Assembly: GCF_047663525.1 (NCBI RefSeq)
Contig: NC_092603.1
Span: 1,384,001-1,448,000 of the forward strand
DNA from: Anas platyrhynchos
Lineage: Eukaryota > Chordata > Aves > Anseriformes > Anatidae
Direction: 5' to 3'
Length of the DNA stretch: 64,000 bases
Under the pieces are notes generated by a model. That model made no database searches. It was given only the letters and a program-made list of their open reading frames with translations, and was not told the origin of the DNA. Positions 1 to 12,445 of the stretch are shown here, piece after piece. Both the position numbers and the translations under genes were made by a program. The stretch's first letter is position 1. Every line of letters starts with the position of its first letter.

Positions 1-2195
<2,195 letters not shown>

Positions 2196-2868
2196 TTATT
2201 TTTGGTGTTTCAGGACATTTGTCTATTCTGGTGTAAGACACAGCAGCCCATCAGTGCTAGGAATGAGAAAAAAAAAAAAAAAAAAAAGGAAAAAAAGGAA
2301 AAAAGAAAGATGCCCATTTTGGGGTGCTAAGCTGAAATTTAGAGCTTCATTGTGACTTTTGGACATCTAGGATGAGCCCAGCAGTGGCCCTGCCAGCCCT
2401 ACAACACCAGCAAGCTTGTGGGGAGTGGGGAAGAAGGGGACAAAATGGGGAGGGGATGGGGGGGGAGTCAAGTGTCAGGACAACCCAGCTCTGTCCCTTT
2501 GTCCTGTCCCCTTGGGGACCTCAGAGCCCTGGGGAGGACACGTCCCCTACTGTCCTCATGCACGGGGGGGGGGCTCACACGGAGTCCAAGGGATGCTGGG
2601 GTTTTGGGGGGCTCATACCCAGCCCGGAGACTGGGGGTCGTAGCCAGTCCAAGGGGTGCAGGGGGGGACTGCCGGGGGTCCCTACTTACACCGGGAGGGA
2701 GTCAGCGGTGAATCCGTATCCTCCCCGAGAGGTGTCGGGGAGCCCATATCCAGCCTCCGGGGGGTCCACAGGGGTCGTACTCAGACCAGGGAGGAAGGGG
2801 GGTGGGGGGAAGCACCCATCCCGGGGGGAGCCGTCCCCTCCCCGGTAGCCCCGCTCCCTGCCGATTAC

Positions 2869-3276
2869 CTGCACAGCAGCGGCGGCAGCACCGGAGCCGG
2901 CTCCGAGCACCGGAGCTCCCCGGACTCGGCTTTGTTCTCTGTTCCTGCAACCCCAACCCCTTCCTGTGCGTCCCCCGCCTCTTCCCGGGCCGGATCCCGC
3001 AGCATCCTGCCCCCCTTTGGACCCCCCCGGAGCATCCAACCCACGGAGCATCCTGGTCCCGGAGCAAACCGGTCCTGGAGTATCCCGGTCCCGGAGGATC
3101 CCCGTCCTGGAGGATCCCGGTCCCGGAGCATCCCAGTTCTGAAGCATCCAACCCACAAAGCATCCAGGTCCCGGAGGATCCCGGTCCTGGAGCATCCCAG
3201 ATCTGAAGTGTCCAAGCCCGGAGCACCCTGGTCCTGAAGCATCCAACCACCAGAGCATCCTCGCTGCCCCCAGCAA
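2869..3276 (-). other. Candidate first exon of KRAB-ZNF copy 1 with 16-bp minisatellite
   Basis: A GC-rich, CpG-rich stretch upstream of KRAB-A. A good donor (CTGTGCAG|GTAATC on the minus strand) ends at 2869. The frame ending in GSGAAAAAVQ is phase 0 and would splice in frame to the KRAB-A exon. That frame stays open to an ATG at 3276, but its N-terminal part would be translated minisatellite, so the true start may lie further downstream or the exon may be mostly 5' UTR. This splice pairing is inferred from phase only. The equivalent donor in copy 2 ends at 17325. Confidence 0.4.
3029..3260. repeat. 16-bp minisatellite, about 14 units
   Basis: Tandem units of the type GGAGCATCCCGGTCCC or GGAGGATCCCGGTCCT, 16 bp each, with point differences between units. 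It lies in the presumed 5' end of KRAB-ZNF copy 1. The equivalent array in the second unit is shorter. Confidence 0.8.
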
Positions 3277-3655
3277 CAGCCACGATCTGGCTCAAATCCA
3301 GCTCCCAGTGGGTTGTTTTGCCCTGACAGGTCAAGTTTCCCGTTCTTTTTGGAGTAGGCAGCTTCCTTCATAGTGATTTAAAATAATCCCACACAGCATT
3401 TCCATGTTCAAAAGTTGATGTAATTAACTACAAGGAGTATTACCAATTCTTTTACACTTAAATCCATGTTAATAATTCATGCTTTCAAAAAAAGCCAAAT
3501 TTATAAATGGAGTTAGGAACGGAAAACTGGAGCCCACAAATGTGGCTCCCAAACATGAAGCAAATGGCTGTCTGAACTCTGAGTGCCCCCCACCAACTGT
3601 CATAGGTCTCAGTGTGAAGGGAGGAACACGGGGCAGCCCCTGGCCCCAGTGCCCC

Positions 3656-6600
3656 TCATTCCTGTGCTGCTCCTGCAGGACCAAGGAGAGGTGATGCAGG
3701 AGTGTCTGGAGAAGAGCAGGAGCCCCCCAGGGCTGGGGACAGGTTCTGGGGCATGCTGTTCCTCAGGCACAGCTGGACGCTGCTTGTCCACAGCCAGAAC
3801 CAGGGGCGGATGCTCTCCCCATTGAAGGAAGCTCCTGTGAACTTGTAGATCTCTTCCCCATCGTCAGCGTTGATAAAAGACACCTGCTGCGCTGAATAGT
3901 CCAGACAGACCCAGATCCTCATTGGAACAGGGGACACAGACAAGCGTGTGGGAGGAGATGTGAGAGTCATGATCTGTCCTTCATCGTACTGCAGCGCCCA
4001 GATCCCTTCTTCAGGGCTCATGTTGATTCCCCCCTTCCTCTTCACTGATGCCCTGGCCACCCCCACAGCCAAATTTGAATCTTTTTCCAACTCGCCTCTC
4101 AACTCCACCTTCCAGCAGTGCTTCCCCTCTCTGAACTCCTCACGGCCCAGCACGCAGCAACAACAGTCAAATCTCTCTGGGTTGTTGGGCACTGCTTGCC
4201 ATGTAAGTTCCAAACGCATGCTTGTATTGTCTTCCAACAGAACAAGCTGGGGATGAGCAGTGTCAGGATCCAGGGTCACCTTCACTGCAGGGACAGAAGG
4301 AGCCAGGCCATCAGGGGCAGAGCTCAGCCCTGGGCAGGCTTTCCCCAGCTCGAGGCCAGGAGCTGCCCCACGGGGCAGGAGATGGGGCACCTCTTGGCTC
4401 CTGAACATGCCCCACCAGGGGCAGGAGAAGCACTTCAGAGGGCAACCCAGTGCACACCTACCTGTATTATGAGGCAGCAGACACCTTCTCCATGCTGGAA
4501 GGAGAGGGGAGAGCTGGTCACAGTCCATGGCCAGTGCCCAGTGGGTGTGGGCAGGGTGAAGGGCCAGCCCTGGGCTGCTCTGTCCCAGCTGCCCACCCTC
4601 CCCTGCACATCACCTTGGTGTTGCCCTGGGGCCCAAGCTCTGTGACACTCACCCAGCTCTGCAGCTTGTTTCTCTGAAAAGGAAAGCAAAATAAATATCT
4701 GATGAGAGGTAAGAGCAGCTCAGCCCATGGCTGCTTTCATGGGAAGACCCCAATTACCCTTAGTTAGGCAGAAAGACTCACCAAATATTGCACGTTCTTT
4801 CGCTGCAAAAGAAAGAGAAAAGGAAAACATGATCAGAGGGCATAGCTTCTGATCCCATAGTTCTCATTTTTATTTTATTTTTGTTCTGTTTGAAGAGTGA
4901 GACTTACCCATCTCTGAAGCTTGTTTCTCTGGAAAACAAAAGAAAAATGAATTAATGGTCAGAGGGAGCAACTTGTCACCCCTTGAAAAAAAACAATTTC
5001 CTGTTCTCTCTGGAGTGAGAATACACTGCCTTGCTCTCAAACACAGAAAAGATTAGTCAGCAAAGCACAATTTTGTGGAAAAAGTGACAAGTATGAAGGT
5101 TTCAGCACCACGCAACCAAATTACTAATGGAATGGGGATCGGTAGAATGGGAACTGAGCACCATGCTCAGAGATTCAGAAGGACCAGACTAACAAGGAGC
5201 AAGGGCCACCTTTGAGCAAGGCTTGTGCACGTGGACCAGTAAGGACAGACACTTGTGCAGCTCTCTGCACCGTGCCACCAAAACACAAGGGGAAGTGAAT
5301 GGGGATGGGTGGAGGACGTCCCTGTCTTGGAAGCATCAGTGCAGAGCGGGGCAGCCCCACAGCTCACTCCCTGTCCCCACCTTGATCCCTGTTCCTTTCA
5401 GCCGTGTCCTGTGCCCAGGGCAGCCCCAGCCCCAGCACTCCCCACTCCCACCCCAGGCCCCAGCTGCTCCTCCAGCACCCCCGAGCCACCAGCACACAAG
5501 CCCCCAGAGCCCACCCAGACCAGGCCCTCCCGCACGGACACCACTTCCCCAGGGGCTGGGGGCAGGGACTGCAAGGACTCACCCAGCTCTCGTCTCAGTG
5601 CCACTGAAAAGCAAAGGCGGAGGAACAGGTGGTGAGCAGAGCAGCTTGGTTGCTGGGTGGGAACATGTGCAGGGGGGCTGCGCCTTGCCACCAGCCCCAC
5701 GCTGCAGCCATGCTCCCTGGCCTCCCACCCAAGACGATCCTAAGGCCTTTGGCATCCCCAGGAGAACCTTCCCTTCCTCCTCCTACGCACCTCCCTGGGC
5801 CAGGGCTCAGCCCCGCTCCACACCCAGGGGGGTCCCTGCAGAACACCTCCCCCCTCTCCATCCCTGCACTGCCAGCTTACCTTTCTTTCGAAAGAGATAA
5901 ACACCGAGGCCAATGGACACAGCCAAAAACACCAGGACCAGAGCCAGAGCCACCTTCCAGGGCTGGGCGTTGTGGAAGAAGGGAGCTGAGAAAAGGCACC
6001 AGGAAAAGGGCTGTATTTACATGCCTGTGGGTGGAAGAGCAAGTCCCAGACTTCTCCTGGGTTGGGACAAGTGCAAGGGCCAGGAACACCTCACCCTGGC
6101 TGTGCCATTTGTACCTGCGATGTGCAGGGAAAATTTCCACTCCTGCTGGAGGCGGCTGCTCCTGACAACACAGGACAAGGGCCCCTCCACGCTCCCGGTC
6201 ACGATGATGGCACCTTTGATTTCAAAGAGCCCCTCCTCGTCCTGGGAATGTGTCTGGGAGACCAAGGGCAGGTGCTGCCCGTGAGCATCCCTCCACAGCA
6301 GCTGCGGCAGCGGGTACCAGCCGGCCGATCGACACAGCACCCGGACTCCTCCGTCCTCGTAGCCCCCCAGGGAGAGGTGGGGGTCAGCGCCTGATGCTGG
6401 GGGAAGAGTGTGTGGCTGGGGCTTGACTTGGGGAGAGATTCATTTGAAGGCTTCAGGGGCTCTAAGAATGGGAGGTCCACACACCCACCCTCACCCCAAA
6501 AGATCCCGGCTGGCGCTGGATCCAGAGAGCAAGATTGCACAATGCCAGTGGCCACAAATCACCCAGGAAACCCAGGTGCTGAGCTTCAGCACCTCCAGGC

Positions 6601-7842
6601 AGCTTCTCTGCACCAAGCTGTGCTGGTTCAAGAAGCCCTGAGACTTCCAGACAATGTCTCACATCTCCCCCAGCACAAAAAGCAAAACCCAAAAGACGTC
6701 CAGCTGCTCAGACGTCTCTTCCCTGCTCCAGGCACTGTGTTTGGTAGCATCATAGGTACAGATGAAGGGGCTGCTCAGCAGCCTGTGCCCAGTGCCCGTA
6801 AACCATCATGGGGATGGTCTACACAAACACCAGTGAAAACTAACAACTATATCCTACCTATGGATCTCTCTTCCCAAATACTACCTCCATTTGCATGTCC
6901 ATATTCCATGCGGTTTAATAGCTGAGATAGGAAAAAGAAACTTAAATTCTCCCCTGGAATTCCCGGTGTATTACCCCAGCCACAAACCTGACACCTCCAG
7001 ATCCACTGTTGCTTCATCATAAGCATCAGCATCTCCCACAGTGCAGATGTACTGGCCATCATCTGAGGGTCTCAGCCCCGTGATTCGCAAGTCCAGGCTT
7101 CCAGCAGAGAGACCATCTCTGGACAACTCTGTCCTCCCGGCATATGCCCGCATCTGCTCCCTGTACAGGTCCTCTCCATTGCGGTAGTGGTGCACTGTCT
7201 CAGAGAACTCATCCCGGATCCACCTGACCTCCAAACTGCGAGCATCGCGTTGAGGGGACAAGTGGCAGGGCAGCACGACATCCTTCCCCACGGTGGCAGT
7301 GACAGGGTGGCCTGGTCCCTCCACTCTGAGCTGGGCTGGACAATGGAGAAGGGCACAGAGAGGAGGTGAGATTTTGCCATTGTAAATTTAGGGTCAGTGA
7401 CTGTCAAAGGGTGAGCTGTGCGTGAGTTGGTGCGTGCTGCGTCCCCCGTGTCCCATGGGAAACCACCGGCGAAAGAGGAGAGGGAGAGGGAGGGCATGCA
7501 GGAGAAGGAGGTGTGCTGGGAGTGGGAGCCCTCTCTGCAGCATTTGGGCAGGAGAAGAAGAGCCAAAAATGGCAGCCGAGGCAGCGCCCATATTGTGTGA
7601 AAGAACCAAAGGGAAAGTGAAACCCAGACAGGGAAAGAAGTGGGCTCAGGTCCACCCTGCCTCACGGCCACCCCCCTGCCCCACATCATCAAGTCTGCCT
7701 GGCCCAGGCGGGAGAGCCCCCAGCAGCCCCTCAGGATCCTACCTGAGCCCAGCCGGAGAAGGAGCAGAGTGACAAGGGAAGTCAGGAGGCCCCTGGCATG
7801 GCCAATGAAGCTGGGGTGGCCGCAGCCACAGGGGAGCCCCAT
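3656..7842 (-). CDS. Butyrophilin-like gene A (IgV-IgC-TM-heptads-B30.2), intact
   Basis: Predicted type I membrane protein of 524 aa. Exons: signal 7743-7842 (MGLPCGCGHPSF..., ATG at 7842), IgV 6988-7335, IgC 6115-6390, TM 5881-5985 (APFFHNAQPW then a hydrophobic span ending VYLFRKK), heptads 5583-5603, 4908-4928, 4782-4802, 4653-4673, a 33-nt exon 4462-4494 (WRRCLLPHNT) and B30.2 3656-4284. All introns are GT-AG and phase 1; the sum is 1575 nt with no internal stop. IgV has the cysteines in VVLPCHLS and GQYICTV and the core tryptophan VRWIRD. IgC has [12 protein letters not shown] and LSCVV. PRY-SPRY shows LDPDTAH, the FDCCCCVLG patch, IWVCLDYS and PWFWLW. The family acts as cell-surface immune regulators; the ligand is unknown. 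Gene B is its duplicate. No canonical AATAAA was found just downstream. Confidence 0.92.
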
Positions 7843-8005
7843 CTGTGCTGTAGTGGGAGCAGGAGCTAAGGGCAGAAGCTGGAGCAGAAGAGAGAGGGGA
7901 CCGAGGGGCTGCAGGCACCAGAGGCAAATGGGGAAGGAGTCACCTTGGGCCCGGACACAAATAGCCACAGCCAGCAGCACCTTGGGCAAGGCACAGAGCC
8001 TGTGC

Positions 8006-8011
8006 TTATCA
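8006..8011 (-). promoter_or_regulatory. Conserved GATA-like site upstream of each butyrophilin start
   Basis: TGATAA on the minus strand, 164 nt upstream of the gene A ATG. The same hexamer lies at 22408-22413 (B), 34791-34796 (C), 43386-43391 (D), 51989-51994 (E) and 62793-62798 (F), always 161-164 nt from the start codon. It matches the WGATAR consensus; in C the context TGATAAAAGC could also serve as a weak TATA-like element. Function is inferred only from position and conservation among paralogues. Confidence 0.4.
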
Positions 8012-8320
8012 CAGGCAGGGGGACACAGCAGGCAGCCCCCAGGGGTTGTTCTCCAAGGAAGCCCCACCGACAGAGACGTCCCTCTCTGCACCCAGCAGAG
8101 CTGCAGGAAACACAGGGGTATGCCAAAATTCCAGATCTCCTACGCAGTTCCGGACAACAGTAAAACTCTGGGAGGAGCTTGGACATTTGGGGGCTGGGAG
8201 CAAGAGGCTCCAGAGCGGAGTGGGATCAGAGGCTGCAGGGAAAGTGGCACAGCTGTGTGCTGAGACAGGGAACAAGGGAAAGCACGTCTATATTGCAGGT
8301 TTCAGCCATCCCAGGGATTA

Positions 8321-8875
8321 TGTTGTATATCAACCTCAAGGATAGGACTGACCAAGGGAGTACGAGGACAGGATGACCCTAAAAGATTGAGATGGGGAAC
8401 GTGGTAAAGGATGTTGATTCTGTAGTTCGTAGCTAACACAATTGTATGTGAACCATAAGGAGAGGGTGACCCCAAGGATAAGGGTGTCAAAGACTGCATG
8501 CATAGATAATGAAGCCAGCAAGAACTGGCTTGACTGCTGAAGTCTGTAAAAGAAAGGAAAGATCAGAAGTTTAGCAGTGAGGAAGGCTTCTGTCCTACAT
8601 CAAAAGACTAGCAGAGTACACTGGACAACCGCCTGAGGACTCTAGTGTGCATGCAGATAGGGGTGGAAACCTATGTTAATGATTTACGGAGACCTGATGA
8701 ATATGTAAGAGACTTGCAGGAAATGAAATGAATATGCATATATCCCATCAATATAAACACTCTGGCAGTAAGTATTGGTGTGCAAGCTAGGAGGAGCGAT
8801 CCCCCTTGCACTCAGCACTGCAATAAACATACCTGCTTTATAACTCTTTAGGAGTTGAGAAGTTTGTTTTCTGCA
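8321..8875 (+). mobile_element. Solo LTR of an avian endogenous retrovirus (unit 1)
   Basis: A 555-nt block that begins TGTTGTATATC and ends TTTTCTGCA, with an AATAAA at about 8822 and the short R/U5-like tail typical of bird retrovirus LTRs. No internal region is attached and no clear target-site duplication is seen. The same LTR lies at the matching place in unit 2, so it was present before the A/B duplication. Probably ERVL-like, an old fossil. Confidence 0.65.
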
Positions 8876-9194
8876 CCTCAGTGCTAAGTGCCGTACTGCC
8901 ACCTTTTGCCCAGAGTGGTGCAGGCAAAGAACCAGCCCCACTCCTGGCTCTGCCCATCGCAGAGGAGGAAGAAATGGGCAGACCATTTGCCCTCTGGCAA
9001 GAGAAGCCCTGTTGCAGCAGGGTGGGGGCTTGGGCATGGAAGTGGCTTCCAAGGGCCAGAGGGGCAGCTTCTGCATGCATCCAGGATGATGACATGGATG
9101 ACCTGTTCTTGAAGGAACTAAGGCATGCCTCCGGATCCGCTGCCCTTGTCATTAGGGGGAAAGATTCAAATGGCCAAAGCTCAATTAGAGTTGA

Positions 9195-10480
9195 AGCTGG
9201 ACAATACTGTGGGGGACAACAAAAAGGACTTAAAAAAATAACTAAACAGCGAAAATAGGACCGGAGAAGCCATTGGTCCATTACTTGATGGGGATGGTCT
9301 CCTCACAAACAGGGACATTGACAACACAGAGATGTTTAATGCTTTCTTTGCCTTTGTCTTCAACACTGACAATGGGCACTGGGACCCCAGGTGCCCTGAG
9401 CTGGAGGACCGTGAGAGCAGGAATGATAAACTCTCAGCAAATGCTGAATTAGTGTGGGATTTGCTCCTAGAGGTGGATACCATAGGGCCTGACTCTGGGA
9501 TTCATCCCAGAGTACTAAAAGAAATGGCTGATGTCATTATGAAATAAATTGTTTTTGAAATATCCTTGGGAATCTGGAGAGGTCCCAGTGACTGGAAGCT
9601 GCCAAACGTTGCCCCAGTTACCAAGAAGGGCAGCAAAGGAGGCCCTGGGAATTACAGGGCTGTCATTCTCACAGCAGTTGATGGTAAAGTTAGGGAGATT
9701 GCTCTGGGAGTGAGTGAAAAACACCTGAGGGACAATGCGGTCACAGCACACGTGGTGAGGAGAAAGTGGTGAGGAGAAAGTCCTATTTACCAAACTCAAT
9801 TTCTTTTTATGACAAGGTCAGCCTCCTAGTTGGCCAAGAAGAGCCATCTGAGATGATTTTTTGGATTTCAGTCAAGATTAAAACATTGTTTCCGATCATA
9901 CCCAGCCGGACCTAATGTCCAGCACAGACCCAGACAAATGCACGGTACGCTGGGTCAACAATTGTCTGACAGGTCAGGCTCTGAGTGTTCTGCTAAACAG
10001 GGTGATATTAAGCTGGTGGCCAGTCACGAGTGGGGCTCCATTTTGGGGCCAGGTCTCGTCAGTGGCAGCCCAAAGGGCCAAGCATGCCCTGGGGTGCCTC
10101 AGGCACGGCACTGCTGGCCGGCCGAGGGAAGGGATCGTCCCGCTATGCTTGGACTGCTGTGGCCTCGCCTCGAGCACTGCGTGCAGCTGTGAGCACCACA
10201 GCAGACGAAGGGCGTGAAACTGTGCAAGAACCTCCAAGGGAGGGCTACGAGGACAGCGAAGGCTCTGCAGGGCAAGGCGTGTGAGGAGCAGCTGAAGACG
10301 CTTGGTTTCTTGAGCCCAGAGCAGAGGAGACACAGGGGAGGCCTCATGGCAGCCCTCAACTTCCTAATGAGGGCAGTGGAGGGGCAAGCTCCAGTCTCTG
10401 CTCTCTGGGGCCAGTGACAGGGCCTGAGGGAACGGCATGGAGCTGCCAACTGGACGCAGCTGCCCTCGCAAGGGTGGCTG
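9195..10480 (+). mobile_element. CR1 LINE fragment (internal ORF2), unit 1
   Basis: Translations show decayed CR1 reverse-transcriptase segments, in order: MFNAFFAFVFNTDNGHW, HPRVLKEMADVIMK, APVTKKGSKGGPGNYRAVIL, then VNNCLTGQALSVLL and the C-terminal part ending RATRTAKALQGKACEEQL. Frames shift repeatedly and part of the RT core is missing, so it is dead. Plus orientation. Confidence 0.8.
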
Positions 10481-10764
10481 ATGAGGCATAGGCAGAGCCA
10501 GTAGCGCCCCTTCCCCAGCCGTTCGAGAGCAGCCCCTGAGGAGCGCAGTGAACAGGACAGGCAAAGAGGGTGTACCGCGTCAGAAGGGCATGGTGCGGCA
10601 GGTCGTGCAGGCAGGGTGAGTAGGTGGGGCGCTCTTACTGCTCTTTTGCAGCGGTCTTTCCCATCAGTACTTGTAACCTGCTTGCAAAATGCCTGGCCAT
10701 GGTATCAAACAGGCAGAAAACCATGGTTTCTGCATCTCTTGTGGCCTCTCCAGCCGCAGTCACT

Positions 10765-11130
10765 GATGTAGCTAGTCAAACGGAGGGCTTGGGGAAACAC
10801 ACTGCCATCCTGGTCTTGGAGAGGCAGGTGACCTGTTCTCTGAAAAGACCAGCGATAGGACCCACGGGAATGGTGTTAAGCAGGGGAAGTTTAGGCTGGA
10901 CATCAGGAAGAGGTTCTTCATGAAGGGGGTGGTTGCACACTGGAACAGGCTCCTCAGGGATCAGTCACTGCACCAATCCTGCCTGAATTTAAAAAGCGAT
11001 TGGACTGTGCACTTAGTCACAGGGTCTAAACTTTTGGGTAGGCCTGTGGGGTGCCACGAGTTGGACGTGATGATCCTTATGGGTCCCTTCCAACTCAGGA
11101 TATTCAATGATTCTATGATGTTATGAAATT
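10765..11130 (+). mobile_element. CR1 LINE 3' end, unit 1
   Basis: Contains the CR1 3' region (GGACATCAGGAAGAGGTTCT, then a stretch ending TCCCTTCCAACTCAGGAT) and ends in the ATTCAATGATTCTATGATG microsatellite-like tail. The same subfamily recurs in opposite orientation at 35696, 46615 and 63682. Confidence 0.75.
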
Positions 11131-11149
11131 GGCTGGAAAGCGGTAAAGA

Positions 11150-11440
11150 TGAAATGGATCTAGGGGTTTTGCTCAACGCCCACCTGAACATGAACCAGGA
11201 GTGTGCCCAAGTGGCCAAGAAGGTCAACAACATCCTGGCCTGTATCAGACATAGCATGGCCAGTAGGACCAGAGAGGTGATTGTCCCCCTCTACATTGCC
11301 CTGGAGAGGCTGAACCCGGAGAACTGTGTTCAATTTTGGACCCCTCACTACAAGAACAGCATCAAGGCCCTGCACTGTGTCCAGAGAAGTGCTACAAAAC
11401 TGGTGAAGGGTCTGGAACAAAATTCCAACAAGGGGCGCCT
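11150..11440 (+). mobile_element. CR1 LINE ORF2 C-terminal fragment, unit 1
   Basis: Encodes MDLGVLLNAHLNMNQECAQV and [13 protein letters not shown], the CR1 ORF2 C-terminus. It stops abruptly at the CpG-rich block at 11440, whereas the copy in unit 2 continues to a full 3' end. This point is therefore the edge of the duplicated unit. Confidence 0.8.
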
Positions 11441-11630
11441 GAGGGAACTGGGCCCCGGCTCGGCCCCGTCCCGGGGGGTGGCGGCCGGGAGGAGCCGTCC
11501 CGGGGGGGCGCCGCCAGCCCCGGATGGGATTCGCGGCCCCGCTGCCGGCCTCGCCTCCTCCCGGCCCCGCGGCCTTTGTTCGCTGCTGCTTCGCTTCCTT
11601 CCCGGGCGGATTGCGGCCTTTTTTTAGGGG
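11441..11630. other. CpG-rich block at the edge of the duplication
   Basis: About 190 nt that is strongly G+C and CpG rich, unlike its neighbours, directly joined to a CR1 fragment on one side and a T-rich tract on the other. It looks like a small CpG island or a fragment of one. No coding exon could be recognised. Confidence 0.6.
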
Positions 11631-12445
11631 CCTTTTTCATTTTTTTTTTTTAATTTTATTTTTTACTTTTCTTTGTTTACTTTTTATGTTTATCGTGCTC
11701 TTCCTTTGTATTCTTAGTTTTTACTTTTTAATTCTTTTTCATTTCTTTATATTCTATTTTTTTACTTTTTTATTATTTTTCATTTTTTTTTTTACTTATT
11801 ATTTTAATTTTTATTTCTCTTTTTTCGTGTTTTATTCTTATTTTTCTTTTATTATTAGTTTTCATTTTTCTTTTTTATATTTTTTATATTTATATTTTTT
11901 TTATATTTATATTTTTCTTCTTCTACTTCTTATTCTTATTTATATTTTTATGTTTAATTTTATTTTCATTTTTTATATTTTATTTTTTTATTTTTTACTT
12001 ATACTTTTATTATTTTACATTGTATCTTTTTACTTTATTATTCTTTTACTTTTAATTCTTATACTTTTTTTGTTTTGTTTTATTTTATTTTTTCTATTTT
12101 TGTCATACTTTTATTGTTTCACTTTATTTTTTACCTTTTAATTTTTACCCTTTTATTCTTTTACTTCTTATATTTTTACTTTATTTTTCAATTTTCCTTT
12201 TTAATCTTTCTTCTTTTTATTTTACTTTTTTACCCTTTTTGGTTTTGTTTTTTGTGTTTTGCTTTTTATTTTTGTTTCTACTTTTTTATATGTCTAGTTT
12301 TTATGTTTCTACTCTTTTATATTTCTACATTGTTTCCATTTATATTTTTATTTTAAATGTATTTATTATATTTTTTATTCCTCTTTATTTTTCTATTTCT
12401 TATTTATCTTATTTATTTTTTAACTTTTTATTTATTTTTTAACTT
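11631..12445. repeat. T-rich low-complexity tract, about 800 nt
   Basis: Nearly pure T/A with scattered C and rare G on the plus strand (an A-rich strand on the minus), dominated by TTTTTAT and TTTTACTTTT words without a fixed period. An open frame across it is only poly-Phe/Leu/Tyr. It sits at the junction of the duplicated unit. Confidence 0.85.

Noticed and set aside
2656-3237. 193-aa plus-strand ORF over GC-rich DNA
   Set aside because: Translation of the minisatellite and CpG-rich DNA in the wrong strand for the zinc-finger gene; no conserved features.
3656-4528. 290-aa minus ORF as a single-exon B30.2 protein
   Set aside because: The first ~81 residues are the 33-nt exon plus intron sequence; a conserved acceptor (CTGCAG) at 4285-4290 starts the exon in all copies.
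7072-8091. 339-aa minus ORF (and 21474-22493, 42452-43450)
   Set aside because: It runs through the signal exon and intron and reads the IgV exon out of frame; it is a shadow of the spliced gene.
11524-12141. 205-aa Phe/Leu-rich ORF, apparently a multi-pass membrane protein
   Set aside because: Pure product of the T-rich low-complexity tract.
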